A DNA stretch of 64,000 bases. Origin: Taibaiella helva (GTDB lineage: Bacteria > Bacteroidota > Bacteroidia > Chitinophagales > Chitinophagaceae). This document shows positions 8,404 through 17,163 of this stretch, in pieces. Where the stretch lies: the NCBI RefSeq assembly GCF_003545695.1, contig NZ_QUZZ01000001.1, positions 434,001 to 498,000 on the forward strand. Reading direction: 5' to 3'. Below the pieces are notes generated by a model, which worked only from the letters and a program-made list of their open reading frames with translations, made no database searches and was not told the DNA's origin. The translations under genes and the position numbers were made by a program. Each line of letters starts with the position of its first letter. The first letter of the stretch is position 1.

Positions 8404-10356
8404 ATGACTGTATTTGAGTCTGCCTTTTGGCGAAAATTGTTTTTTGCTCTTGGTATCGCTATTTTAATTGTTATGCCTGGATTAAGCCATGATTATGGCC
8501 AGAATGGAGATGAAAATGTAGAGGCGCAGTATGGACGGGACATTTTAAATTACTACACCCGGGGCGACCGGCAGGCCCTGGACTATGATGCCAAGCCCCA
8601 TCCGCAATATGGGATGCATATGCAGGGAATGCAGTTCTATGGCGGTATGTTCAACGTATTGGGCGAAGCTGTGCACCGTGTGTTCCCAGGGTGGGATATC
8701 ATGCACATACGTCACTTTTTTGCTTCCATTTTCGGCGCCTTATTGATGATATTTACCGGACTATTGGCCTACAGGCTAAGCCGCAGGCAATGGTGGGTAG
8801 CAGTGCTCACCCTGGTCTTTATGTTTTTTTCGCCCCGTATTTTCGGCGAGAGTATGAACAATGGTAAGGATATTCCTTTTGCGCTGGGGATGGTAATGTG
8901 TATTTACTACCTGGTACGGGCCCTGCAGGACCTTGCGGTAAAGAGCAAATTCTGGCCTAATACCATAGGTATGCTTCTGGGTATTTTCATTATTTTTGGT
9001 ATGCGGCCGGCCGGGGGTATCCTAATAATAGCCTATTACGGTCTTTTTATTCTTGTCTACTTCCTGGTCTCCCGTGAAAAAAAGGCGGAGCTGCTGCAGA
9101 ACAAGTATGCGTTGCTGAAGCGCCTGGCACTGCAGCTGCTTATCGCCTTTGTAGCCGGCTATAGCCTGATGCTCTTCACCTGGCCCTATGGTCTCACTTC
9201 TCCCGTCAGCCATTTGTTTACTTCCCTGGCCGAAATGTCCAACCGTTCCATCATTATCAGGACGCTTTATGATGGCGTGTACTACCCGAGCAACAAGACG
9301 CCGTGGCATTATAATTTCAAATGGATCATCCTTACCTCACCGGTTATTGTCGTGGTCTGCTGCTTTTTGTTTGTGGTCCTGGCGCTCAAGGCTATCAAAA
9401 TGTATGGTGCGCCGGCGGTATTCATTTTATTCTTCTGCGCGCTGTTCCCGCTGCTCTATATTATTTATAAGCATTCGACCAATTTTGACTCCTGGCGGCA
9501 TGTGATATTTGTCTATCCATTCTGGGTGGTTACAGCGGCATTAAGTGTCGATATATTGTCTTCTTTCCTGAAAGGCAAGGCAAGGCTGGTGCCGGTGGTC
9601 GTAGCGGTAGCCGGTTTGCTGCCCGTTATGGTATGGACTGTGAAGGCGCATCCCAATCAATATGTATATTTCAACGAGCTGGAAGGCGGCCCCAAAGGCG
9701 CCTTCGGCTATTATGACCTGGATTATTACCAGTCATCGGGCAAGCAGTCGGCGCAATGGATATTGAAAAATGTAAAACGCCCGCCTGCGGGACAAAAGAT
9801 CAGGGTGTTCTCCAATATGGACGGTATGGACTGGTATTTTGCCAGGGATACCAGCTGGATCGCTACCAACTATGCGCGCTACTATGAACGTAACCAGCAG
9901 GACTGGGACTATTATATTACTTATGGTCGCTTCGTATCCGAATGGCAGCTGCAGAACGGCAAATGGCCCCCGGGCAACGTGGTGTATTCCATAGAGGCGG
10001 GCGGCGTACCCATCGGTGTGGTGATCGAACGTAAAAGCAAAGGTGATTACTATGCTTATGAAGCCCTCAAAGTAAACGATTTTGCGAAGGCTGCAACGCT
10101 TTCGGAGGACTATCTTAAAGTAGATAAAACCAATGAAATGGTTTACCTGAACTACGGCATTGCGCTGGCAAGTCTGGGCAGGCTGGACGAAGCTGTCGGC
10201 GCTGTTAAAGCTGCTGTAGCGCTTGATCCGGTAAGGCCCGATTTTTATCAGGTGCTGGCTCAGATCTACAAAGCTAAAGGTGATACGCAAAATGCGGATC
10301 AGGCGATGATGACGGCGCAGTCGATAATGGCGCAGCAGCAGCAGGAAGAAGATTAG
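8404..10356 (+). CDS. GT39/PMT-like multi-spanning membrane protein with C-terminal TPRs
   Basis: A 650-residue membrane protein with about ten hydrophobic spans in its first 430 residues. An acidic first loop (HDYGQNGDENVEAQYGRD) is placed where GT39/ArnT-type enzymes carry catalytic acidic residues. A soluble part follows, and the last about 90 residues form tandem TPR-like helices (VYLNYGIALASLGRLDEA; FYQVLAQIYKAKGDTQNA). Glycosyl transfer from a lipid-linked sugar is inferred. The ATG at 8404 is preferred; a GTG eight codons upstream is also in frame. The GT2 and methyltransferase genes next door would fit supply of the lipid-linked donor. Fusion of a PMT-like membrane domain to TPRs suggests docking on a partner. 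Confidence 0.75.
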   Translation: MTVFESAFWRKLFFALGIAILIVMPGLSHDYGQNGDENVEAQYGRDILNYYTRGDRQALDYDAKPHPQYGMHMQGMQFYGGMFNVLGEAVHRVFPGWDIMHIRHFFASIFGALLMIFTGLLAYRLSRRQWWVAVLTLVFMFFSPRIFGESMNNGKDIPFALGMVMCIYYLVRALQDLAVKSKFWPNTIGMLLGIFIIFGMRPAGGILIIAYYGLFILVYFLVSREKKAELLQNKYALLKRLALQLLIAFVAGYSLMLFTWPYGLTSPVSHLFTSLAEMSNRSIIIRTLYDGVYYPSNKTPWHYNFKWIILTSPVIVVVCCFLFVVLALKAIKMYGAPAVFILFFCALFPLLYIIYKHSTNFDSWRHVIFVYPFWVVTAALSVDILSSFLKGKARLVPVVVAVAGLLPVMVWTVKAHPNQYVYFNELEGGPKGAFGYYDLDYYQSSGKQSAQWILKNVKRPPAGQKIRVFSNMDGMDWYFARDTSWIATNYARYYERNQQDWDYYITYGRFVSEWQLQNGKWPPGNVVYSIEAGGVPIGVVIERKSKGDYYAYEALKVNDFAKAATLSEDYLKVDKTNEMVYLNYGIALASLGRLDEAVGAVKAAVALDPVRPDFYQVLAQIYKAKGDTQNADQAMMTAQSIMAQQQQEED

Positions 10357-10370
10357 GCGGGGCAACCCTG

Positions 10371-10417
10371 CCTGTATTAAAAATCCTGCGACCGGGTCGC
10401 AGGATTTTTAATACAGG
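10371..10417. terminator. Bidirectional hairpin terminator, perfect 21-bp stem
   Basis: Bases 10371-10391 and 10397-10417 are exact reverse complements around a 5-nt loop (CCGGG). Each arm contains a TTTTTA/TAAAAA stretch, so the hairpin can terminate from both sides. It lies between the converging GT39-like and acyl-CoA synthetase genes. Confidence 0.9.
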
Positions 10418-10434
10418 CGATACCGAAGCAAGGT

Positions 10435-12240
10435 TTAATCTTCGCCATTGCCTTCATACATGGCGTCAATTTCAGACTTGTATTTTTCATCCACTACCTT
10501 TCTCCGGATGGAGAGTTTGGGTGTCAGTATGCCATTGTCGACAGTCCATTCCGAAGGAAGCAGCACAAACTTTTTCACTTGCTCCACATGTCCGAACTCG
10601 GGATTGTATCGGTCGACCTGCTGCTGGATCAGCCGGATCACCGACTCCTCCTTGATCAGGGCCTCATTGTCGGCCGGCAACGATTTGCCCTCGTTCTTTA
10701 GCTTATTCCTTACCTGGGCGTAGTTGGGTACGATAAGCGCCGATACAAATTTTCGCCCCGGGCCCACCACCATCATCTGCTCGATATAAGGGCTTTCCCG
10801 CATCTTGTTTTCGATGGCCTGCGGCGCTACATATTTACCGCCTGAAGTTTTGAAGATCTCTTTTTTTCGATCGGTGATCTTAAGGAAACGGTCTTCGACC
10901 CATATGCCGATGTCGCCGGTATGGAACCAGCCCTCAGCATCAATTTCCCGGGCTGTAGCTTCAGGGTTTTTGTAATAGCCCACCATCACATTGTTGCCGC
11001 GGCAGAGTATCTCACCATCCTCGGCCAGCTTCACCTCTACATTTTTCAGCGCAGGCCCTACGGTACCGATCCGGCGGTTCTCACTTTCGAGGTGATTAAC
11101 CGAGATGACCGGCGAAGTTTCGGTAAGGCCATAGCCTTCCATTACGGTTATCTTTGCTGCGGAGAAGATACGGATCAGCTTCTCCGACAAAGCAGCGGAG
11201 CCGCTGACCACAGCATCCACACGGCCGCCCAGCGCTTCCCGCCATTTGCTGAAGATAAGCTTGTTGGCCAGCGAGAGCTGAATCCTGTACCAGAGGCTGC
11301 CCCTTTTGATATTGTCATAGCGCTTACCCAGGTCGACAGCCCAGAAGAACATCGCCTTCTTGATCCCTTTCAGCTCATGTCCCTTGGCCATGATCTTTTC
11401 ATATACTTTTTCCAGCAGCCGGGGCACACAGGTAAAGACCATAGGCTTGACCTCCTTCAGGTTGTCGCCGATGGTATCCATGCTTTCGGCATAGTAAATG
11501 CCCAGCCCGCCGCGGATGTACACATAGGTGATCATTTTCTCAAAAATATGATTGAGCGGAAGGAAGCTGAGCGCGCGATCGTCTTTACGGGCAAAATGGA
11601 ACAGGGGCGCGCTGTCGGTCACATTGCTGACAATATTCCGGTGGCAAAGCATAACGCCCTTAGGTGCGCCGGTAGTGCCCGAAGTATAAATAATGGTCGC
11701 AATGGTCTCGGTGGTAATGCGGCCGCAAACGGCTTCCCGCTGCTGTTCGCCTTCGGCCGTGGGTTTCAGTCGGCTCCAGTGTTCTACGCCCGGTACCTCA
11801 TCGAAGGTATAGACATGCTTCAGGCTGGGTATCCCGGCAAAAGCAGGCTGAAATCTTTCATACAGCTCACGGTTGGAGAAGAAGATGATCTTCACTTCCG
11901 CTTCATTGAGGATAAAGGCAAAATCCTGGGGACTCACCGTGGGATATATTGGTACAAGTATGCCCCCGGTCTGTTGCACAGCCAGGTCGATGATCACCCA
12001 TTCGGGCCGATTCTGGGATACGATCGCGATCTTTTCCTGGCGTTCGGGTACCAGTTCCCCGTTGGCAATGCCCAGGCTCAGCAGGCCCGACGCCAGGTCG
12101 CGCGCGCGTTGCATTACTTCTTTGCACGAGATCGTTTGCCAGGCGCCGTTGATCTTCGAGGCCAGCATCACACCCGCCGGCCGTTGCGCCACCTGGTAGT
12201 CTACAAAGTCAAATAATCGCTGTGGCTGCTGCATAAGCAT
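10435..12240 (-). CDS. fadD: Long-chain acyl-CoA synthetase (AMP-forming)
   Basis: An ANL-superfamily enzyme that activates fatty acids to acyl-CoA through an acyl-AMP. All signature motifs are present: the P-loop-like YTSGTTGAPKG, GYGLTETSPV, the ATP-binding WFHTGDIG, the hinge region DRKKEIFKTSGGKYVAPQ and a C-terminal lysine region. I start at the ATG at 12240 (601 residues). The upstream in-frame ATG at 12285 lies inside a palindromic operator and before the transcription start predicted from the -7 box. An ATG at 12234 is the other candidate. It is monocistronic and ends at a strong bidirectional terminator. A TetR-type operator overlapping the predicted start suggests repression relieved by acyl-CoA. 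Confidence 0.93.
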   Translation of the reverse strand: MLMQQPQRLFDFVDYQVAQRPAGVMLASKINGAWQTISCKEVMQRARDLASGLLSLGIANGELVPERQEKIAIVSQNRPEWVIIDLAVQQTGGILVPIYPTVSPQDFAFILNEAEVKIIFFSNRELYERFQPAFAGIPSLKHVYTFDEVPGVEHWSRLKPTAEGEQQREAVCGRITTETIATIIYTSGTTGAPKGVMLCHRNIVSNVTDSAPLFHFARKDDRALSFLPLNHIFEKMITYVYIRGGLGIYYAESMDTIGDNLKEVKPMVFTCVPRLLEKVYEKIMAKGHELKGIKKAMFFWAVDLGKRYDNIKRGSLWYRIQLSLANKLIFSKWREALGGRVDAVVSGSAALSEKLIRIFSAAKITVMEGYGLTETSPVISVNHLESENRRIGTVGPALKNVEVKLAEDGEILCRGNNVMVGYYKNPEATAREIDAEGWFHTGDIGIWVEDRFLKITDRKKEIFKTSGGKYVAPQAIENKMRESPYIEQMMVVGPGRKFVSALIVPNYAQVRNKLKNEGKSLPADNEALIKEESVIRLIQQQVDRYNPEFGHVEQVKKFVLLPSEWTVDNGILTPKLSIRRKVVDEKYKSEIDAMYEGNGED

Positions 12241-12272
12241 TAATGGTTTAATTGCGGGGAGAACGATTGAAA

Positions 12273-12286
12273 AATGAACGTTCATT
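12273..12286. promoter_or_regulatory. Palindromic operator (AATGAACGTTCATT), TetR type
   Basis: A perfect 14-bp palindrome placed just downstream of the minus-strand -7 box of the acyl-CoA synthetase. It overlaps the predicted transcription start (about 12282). TGAAC/GTTCA half-sites of this kind are known for TetR-family repressors of fatty-acid and acyl-CoA genes. The regulator itself is not in the window. Confidence 0.6.
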
Positions 12287-12294
12287 CAAAGATA
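12287..12294 (-). promoter_or_regulatory. -7 promoter element of the acyl-CoA synthetase
   Basis: Reads TATCTTTG on the minus strand, a full match to TAnnTTTG. It predicts a start of transcription near 12282 and a leader of about 42 nt to the ATG at 12240. Confidence 0.65.
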
Positions 12295-12478
12295 ACGGAT
12301 TGGTAGCAAAAAAGAAACAGCAAAAAGGGAAACAAGTAGCTTTAACGATAGGCTTAACGCTATAAGGATATTGTTAATTCTTAAGGGAACAGCTCATGCG
12401 TTTCCAAAATAAAATGCGAAGTTTGTGTCACGATTTTGTCATTGGCCGCCAGGCCCTGACCGCCCAAAAAAGAATAAC

Positions 12479-13486
12479 ATGATCGCAGATTTAGAGACCG
12501 CAAAGCGCAATGTCAGCCGCCGCGGCTTTTTGGATATAGACATCGATCCTACCCTGGATCTTTTTGCAGAAATAGAACAATTAAAGAAGGAGAAAAATGC
12601 CGTGCTGCTGGCGCACTATTACCAGGAGCCCGACATCCAGGATGTGGCCGACTATATCGGCGACAGCCTGGGCCTGGCGCAGGAAGCTGCCAAGACCAAT
12701 GCTTCCGTGATCGTATTTGCCGGCGTGCATTTCATGGCAGAAACCGCCAAGATACTCAACCCACACAAGAAGGTATTGCTGCCCGACCTTAATGCCGGCT
12801 GCTCCCTGAGCGACAGCTGCCCGCCGCCGGAGTTTGCCCGTTTCAAGGCAGAGCATCCCGATCACCTCGTGATCTCCTATATCAACTGCAGCGCCGGTAT
12901 AAAGGCCCTGAGCGATATCATCTGTACTTCATCCAATGCCAAACTGATCGTTGACAGCTTACCCAAAGACCAGAAGATCATCTTTGCCCCCGATAAAAAC
13001 CTCGGCGGCTATATCAATAAAATGACCGGCCGCAACATGCTGCTGTGGGACGGCGCCTGTATGGTGCACGAGATCTTCTCCCTGGAAAAGATCATCCGCC
13101 TGAAGGAGCAGCATCCCGAAGCCAAGATCATTGCCCATCCCGAATGCGAAGAGCCGCTGCTGAAGGTAGCCGACTTCATCGGCTCCACCACCCAGCTGCT
13201 GAAGTATGTGGAGACCGATGCGGCACAGGCTTTCATCGTGGCAACGGAGACCGGTATCCTACACCAGATGCAGAAGAATGCACCGCAGAAGACCCTGATC
13301 CCCGCACCGCCCGACAACAATTGCGCCTGCAACGATTGCCCGCACATGAAGCTGAATACCCTGGAAAAGCTGTACCTGTGCATGAAATACGAAACGCCGG
13401 AGATACAGATGGAAGAGCAGCTGCGGCTGGCGGCCAAGAAGCCGATCGACCGGATGCTGGAGCTGAGCGCACAGCTGGGCTTGTAA
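12479..13486 (+). CDS. nadA: Quinolinate synthase
   Basis: A 335-residue [4Fe-4S] enzyme that condenses iminoaspartate with dihydroxyacetone phosphate to quinolinate in de novo NAD synthesis. The three cluster cysteines are recognisable in the contexts [13 protein letters not shown] (Cys108), WDGACMVHE and CNDCPHMK. The conserved [20 protein letters not shown] and HPECEEPLL segments are also present. I use the ATG at 12479; an earlier in-frame ATG/GTG-type start would add an unlikely Pro-rich tail. Its partner L-aspartate oxidase (nadB) is encoded about 10 kb away on the other strand. The gene ends at a strong hairpin. Confidence 0.97.
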   Translation: MIADLETAKRNVSRRGFLDIDIDPTLDLFAEIEQLKKEKNAVLLAHYYQEPDIQDVADYIGDSLGLAQEAAKTNASVIVFAGVHFMAETAKILNPHKKVLLPDLNAGCSLSDSCPPPEFARFKAEHPDHLVISYINCSAGIKALSDIICTSSNAKLIVDSLPKDQKIIFAPDKNLGGYINKMTGRNMLLWDGACMVHEIFSLEKIIRLKEQHPEAKIIAHPECEEPLLKVADFIGSTTQLLKYVETDAAQAFIVATETGILHQMQKNAPQKTLIPAPPDNNCACNDCPHMKLNTLEKLYLCMKYETPEIQMEEQLRLAAKKPIDRMLELSAQLGL

Positions 13487-13511
13487 TTCCCGGTAAACAT
13501 AACATAAAAAG

Positions 13512-13549
13512 AAGACAATGCTGCGGGCCAAGGCCCGCAGCATTGTCTT
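13512..13549. terminator. Bidirectional terminator after nadA
   Basis: Arms 13512-13529 and 13532-13549 are exact 18-base reverse complements (AAGACAATGCTGCGGGCC). A-rich sequence lies before and T-rich sequence after the hairpin, between converging genes. Confidence 0.85.
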
Positions 13550-13572
13550 TCCAAATATCTTCAAGTCTCAGC

Positions 13573-14046
13573 TTAATGCTCCAGCAGCTCGGTATGCATG
13601 CCATGGCCTTCCAGCACATTGCGCGCCTTTAGTATTTCGTCCTCGTTACCCGAAAAGGCCAGCAGAGTTTTCCCGGCTTTGAGCTCGGCGGCATAGCGAT
13701 CGGCAACTTCCTTGCCCATATTTTTGATCGCCAGGGCCGAGACGATCGTACCGCCGATCACCCCAAAATCGAAGCCGGCCACTGCTCCAGCCACTGCTCC
13801 CAGGCCGTAGAGGATTCCTATACCCGGTATCACGGCCAGGCCTATGCCGGCCAGCACGCCTACCAGCGCGCCGATTCCCACGCCCCGCGCCGCCACCGTC
13901 GCATCTCTCGCCTGTATTTCGTCGCCTACGTCGGCCGTACCCAGCAGGCTGATGTGTTTTTCGTTGAAGCCCTCGGCTTTTAATAAGGATACGGCAGCTA
14001 CCGCTTTACCGTGGTCGTCGTATAAGCTGATGATATGCCGGCTCAT
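13573..14046 (-). CDS. General-stress-protein (YflT-like) glycine-rich protein
   Basis: A 157-residue protein. Its N-terminal about 45 residues (HIISLYDDHGKAVAAVSLLKAEGF) resemble the nucleotide/heat-tolerance YflT-type domain. A glycine-rich hydrophobic hairpin follows (about 53-105; IGALVGVLAGIGLAVIPGIG), which may insert into membranes, and then a second copy-like alpha/beta segment near the C-terminus. This pattern is common in small stress proteins of soil bacteria, but the biochemical role is unknown. It is monocistronic and divergent from the kynurenine monooxygenase gene. Confidence 0.6.
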   Translation of the reverse strand: MSRHIISLYDDHGKAVAAVSLLKAEGFNEKHISLLGTADVGDEIQARDATVAARGVGIGALVGVLAGIGLAVIPGIGILYGLGAVAGAVAGFDFGVIGGTIVSALAIKNMGKEVADRYAAELKAGKTLLAFSGNEDEILKARNVLEGHGMHTELLEH

Positions 14047-14199
14047 GATCGTTTTGTTTTTGTTCCAAGTTCAACAAATCTGCTGCGATATAGTTGCTGT
14101 GCATGAGAGAATAACGATAGGTTGAGAATTGCCGTTGGCGCAGCCGTTTCTCTGCCTTCCTGCATTTTTGTACCTTAGCCGCCCAAAAACGAACACACG

Positions 14200-15555
14200 A
14201 TGAACAAACGTTCTGTTACCATATTAGGCGCCGGCCTGGTGGGCTCGGTACTGGCGGTATTGCTACGCAAGCGCGGCTACGAAGTGACGGTCTATGAGCG
14301 CCGTTCCGATATGCGAAAGGAAAGCATAGGCGCCGGGCGTTCCATTAACCTCGCGATGAGCAACAGGGGCTGGAAAGCCCTTGAGCTGGCCGGTTTGCGC
14401 GCCGAAATAGAAGCAATCGCCATCCCGATGCCGGGCCGTTTCCTGCACCAGGAGGATGGTACTTCTGCGTTCCAGGCTTATGGTAAGAACGGAGAAGCGA
14501 TCTACTCGGTAAGCCGGGGCGAGCTGAACAAAAAGCTGATGGACCTGGCCGAGCAGAGCGGCGCAAAGATCCACTTCAACCAGCGCTGCACCAAGGTCGA
14601 TGTGCAACGCAATACGGTCCACCTGCTCAACGAGCAGGGACAAGAACGGGAAATGGCCTGCGACCTGCTTTTCGGCGCCGACGGCGCCTTCTCTTCGCTG
14701 CGTACCGCCATGTCGTTTACGGACCGCACCAATTTTTCCCAGCACTATATCGAGGCCGGCTACAAAGAGCTGAATATTCCCGCAGGACCCGGCGGCAGCT
14801 GGCTGATCGAGAAGAATGCTTTGCACATCTGGCCGCGGCACAACTATATGATGATCGCGCTGCCCAATATCGATGGTAGCTTCACCTGCACGCTGTTCTT
14901 TCCTTTCGAGGGCAATCCTTCCTTTGCGTCGATCCGTACCGAGGAGGAGATCCGGGACTTTTTTACCAGGCAGTTCCCTGACGCCGTACCGCTGATGCCT
15001 ACACTCGTCGAAGATTTCCTGCATAATCCCGTTTCATCGCTCATTACCACCCGTATATTTCCCTGGAAGCACCAGGACAAAAGCTGCCTCATCGGCGATG
15101 CGGCCCATGCTATTGTGCCTTTCTATGGCCAGGGTATGAACGCCGGCTTTGAAGATTGCTCCACGCTGGAAGCCCTGATGGCGGAACATGGTGAAGACTG
15201 GACCACTATCCTGGCCGAATTTGAAAAGCAAAGGAAGCCCAATGCCGATGCTGTAGCCGACCTGGCCCTGAACAATTTCATCGAAATGCGGGATAAGGTA
15301 GCCGATCCCGCCTTCCTCGAGCGCAAAAAGATCGAGAAAGAGCTGGGCAGGCGCTATGCCGGCCGTTTCAATTCGGTTTACGAAATGGTGTCCTTCAGCC
15401 ATACGCCATACGCCTATGCCCTGCATTGCACCAAAGCCCAGGATACATTAATGAGCCGTATCCAGGCCGAAGGCGATTTCTTTACTAACATTGAGCAGCC
15501 TGCCTTTTGCGAAAGGCTTGAAGCATGGCTGAAGGAATATGAGGCCACGGTCTAG
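14200..15555 (+). CDS. kmo: Kynurenine 3-monooxygenase
   Basis: A 451-residue FAD-dependent aromatic hydroxylase. The Rossmann motif is ILGAGLVGSVLAVLL (8-22). The family-typical AGRSINLAMSNRG follows near residue 46, and the second FAD motif is GDAAHAIVPFYGQGMNAGFEDC (near 300). The C-terminal region is hydrophobic in mitochondrial homologues but short here. It would convert L-kynurenine to 3-hydroxykynurenine with NADPH and O2, a step in tryptophan breakdown and in the eukaryal-type route to quinolinate. No kynureninase or 3-hydroxyanthranilate dioxygenase gene is present in the window. Distinguishing it from related FAD hydroxylases rests on the AGRSINLAMSNRG motif and full-length similarity. 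Confidence 0.88.
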   Translation: MNKRSVTILGAGLVGSVLAVLLRKRGYEVTVYERRSDMRKESIGAGRSINLAMSNRGWKALELAGLRAEIEAIAIPMPGRFLHQEDGTSAFQAYGKNGEAIYSVSRGELNKKLMDLAEQSGAKIHFNQRCTKVDVQRNTVHLLNEQGQEREMACDLLFGADGAFSSLRTAMSFTDRTNFSQHYIEAGYKELNIPAGPGGSWLIEKNALHIWPRHNYMMIALPNIDGSFTCTLFFPFEGNPSFASIRTEEEIRDFFTRQFPDAVPLMPTLVEDFLHNPVSSLITTRIFPWKHQDKSCLIGDAAHAIVPFYGQGMNAGFEDCSTLEALMAEHGEDWTTILAEFEKQRKPNADAVADLALNNFIEMRDKVADPAFLERKKIEKELGRRYAGRFNSVYEMVSFSHTPYAYALHCTKAQDTLMSRIQAEGDFFTNIEQPAFCERLEAWLKEYEATV

Positions 15556-15666
15556 TACCCGGGTTCGGTTGTTCGCGATAAAATGGTATACAGATAAGGG
15601 CGTAATGCCGCTACTGTGAATTTTTACAAATTCATGACATTGCTGCATTTTTAACCGCAAACAGTG

Positions 15667-15704
15667 TATTTTCGCAGTGTTGTTTGAGGCTGAACGTTTG
15701 TTCA
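15667..15704 (+). promoter_or_regulatory. Candidate promoter and inverted-repeat operator of the Fe-S operon
   Basis: TATTTTCG (15667-15674) is a near-consensus -7 element with a predicted start near 15679. It is followed by TGAAC-GTTT-GTTCA (15691-15704). The half-sites are the same as in the acyl-CoA synthetase operator but spaced 4 nt apart. Confidence 0.4.
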
Positions 15705-15796
15705 TTTTTTCAGGCAATTATCCGAACTCTTTTTCCCGGCGACTGTTTACCGGGGTAGCCACTATCCTTGTAAAGAGTTGAAAATAATACCGATTC

Positions 15797-17125
15797 ATGC
15801 AAATCGTTCAGCAAATCCTGTTTGTGCTCCTGGCCGCTGCGGCTGTTTTTCTTTTTGCCCGTAAGGTGCGCGAGATCCGGCGCAATATTAAGCTGGGCAA
15901 AGATGCCGGGATCAATGATAATCCTTCCGCCCGCTGGCGCAATGTATTGCTGCTGGCCTTCGGTCAGAAGAAGATGTTCAAGCGGATGACGCCTGCCATC
16001 CTCCACTTCTTTGTTTATGCCGGTTTTGTGATCATCAATATCGAGATCCTGGAGATCATCCTGGACGGCATTTTCGGCACGCACCGCTTGTTTGCGCCTT
16101 ATCTGGGTGGTCTGTACAATATTCTTATCGGCTGCTTTGAGATACTGGCCGCGCTGGTGCTGGTTTCCTGCGCTATTTTCCTGGTGCGTCGCAACATTCT
16201 TAAGCTGAAGCGCCTGAACCAGGGCGAGCTGAACGGCTGGCCCAAAACGGATGCCAACGCGATCCTCATCACAGAGATCGTCCTGATGGCACTGCTGCTG
16301 ACCATGAATGCCGCCGATTATAATCTGCAGCAAATGAACGTCCACCATTATTACAACACCGGCGGCCCTTTCTGGGTATCGGGGCTTATTGCCCCGCTGT
16401 TGTCCGGTATGGGTGAAGGAGGGCTGGTTGCTTTAGAGCGTACCTGCTGGTGGCTGCACATTGCCGGCATCTTCGCTTTCCTCAACTATCTTCCTTATTC
16501 CAAGCACCTGCATATTGTGCTGGCCTTTCCCAATGCTTACTACGCCAAATTGGTGCCCCAGGGTAAGATGGACAACATGAAGGATATCCAGAACGAGGTG
16601 CTGTATATGATGGAGCCGGATAAAGCGCCCACAGACGCTGCCGCTGCCGAGCCCCATCGTTTTGGCGCAAAGGATGTGAACGACCTGAGCTGGAAGAACC
16701 TGATGGATGCCTACAGCTGCACTGAATGTGGCCGCTGTACCGCCGTTTGTCCGGCCAATATCACCGGCAAGAAGCTGTCGCCCCGTAAGATCATGATGGA
16801 TACGCGCGATCGCATGGAGGAAATGGGCCGCAATATTGATCAGAACAAGGAATTTGTAGATGATGGAAAATCCCTGCTGCACGACTATATCAGCACCGAA
16901 GAGCTGAGGGCCTGCACCACCTGCAACGCCTGTGTGGAGGCCTGCCCCGTAAGCATCGATCCCCTGTCGATCATATTGCAGCTGCGGCGCAACCTGGTGA
17001 TGGAGGAAAGCAATGCGCCCCAGGAGTGGAACATGATGTTTGGCAATATTGAGAACAACATGGCGCCCTGGAAATTCAGTCCCGATGACCGCGACAAATG
17101 GGCGCAGGAGCTCGCGGAGGCGTAG
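15797..17125 (+). CDS. Membrane-anchored 4Fe-4S electron-transfer protein (HdrC/FadF-like)
   Basis: A 442-residue protein with about five membrane spans in the first 260 residues, some with His residues suited to haem or quinone contacts (HHYYNTGGPFW; WWLHIAGIFAFLNYLPYSKH). A C-terminal ferredoxin-like domain holds two 4Fe-4S motifs, CTECGRCTAVCP (about 309) and CTTCNACVEACP (about 372). Related proteins pass electrons between soluble flavoproteins and membrane quinone. With the CCG-domain protein encoded downstream it makes the two halves of an HdrD/FadF-like unit. An ORF6N gene lies between the two. Link to fatty-acid oxidation is inferred from family resemblance and the operator-like sequence upstream. 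Confidence 0.85.
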   Translation: MQIVQQILFVLLAAAAVFLFARKVREIRRNIKLGKDAGINDNPSARWRNVLLLAFGQKKMFKRMTPAILHFFVYAGFVIINIEILEIILDGIFGTHRLFAPYLGGLYNILIGCFEILAALVLVSCAIFLVRRNILKLKRLNQGELNGWPKTDANAILITEIVLMALLLTMNAADYNLQQMNVHHYYNTGGPFWVSGLIAPLLSGMGEGGLVALERTCWWLHIAGIFAFLNYLPYSKHLHIVLAFPNAYYAKLVPQGKMDNMKDIQNEVLYMMEPDKAPTDAAAAEPHRFGAKDVNDLSWKNLMDAYSCTECGRCTAVCPANITGKKLSPRKIMMDTRDRMEEMGRNIDQNKEFVDDGKSLLHDYISTEELRACTTCNACVEACPVSIDPLSIILQLRRNLVMEESNAPQEWNMMFGNIENNMAPWKFSPDDRDKWAQELAEA

Positions 17126-17163
17126 CGTCTGCCTGAAGTGCTGAGGATATAGCCACAATCTTT

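Noticed and set aside
10921-12216. Long plus-strand open frame opposite the acyl-CoA synthetase
   Set aside because: It is a mirror frame of a strongly conserved gene on the other strand with no recognisable protein features.
12240-12285. Upstream start for the acyl-CoA synthetase at 12285
   Set aside because: It lies before the predicted RNA start and inside the palindromic operator.
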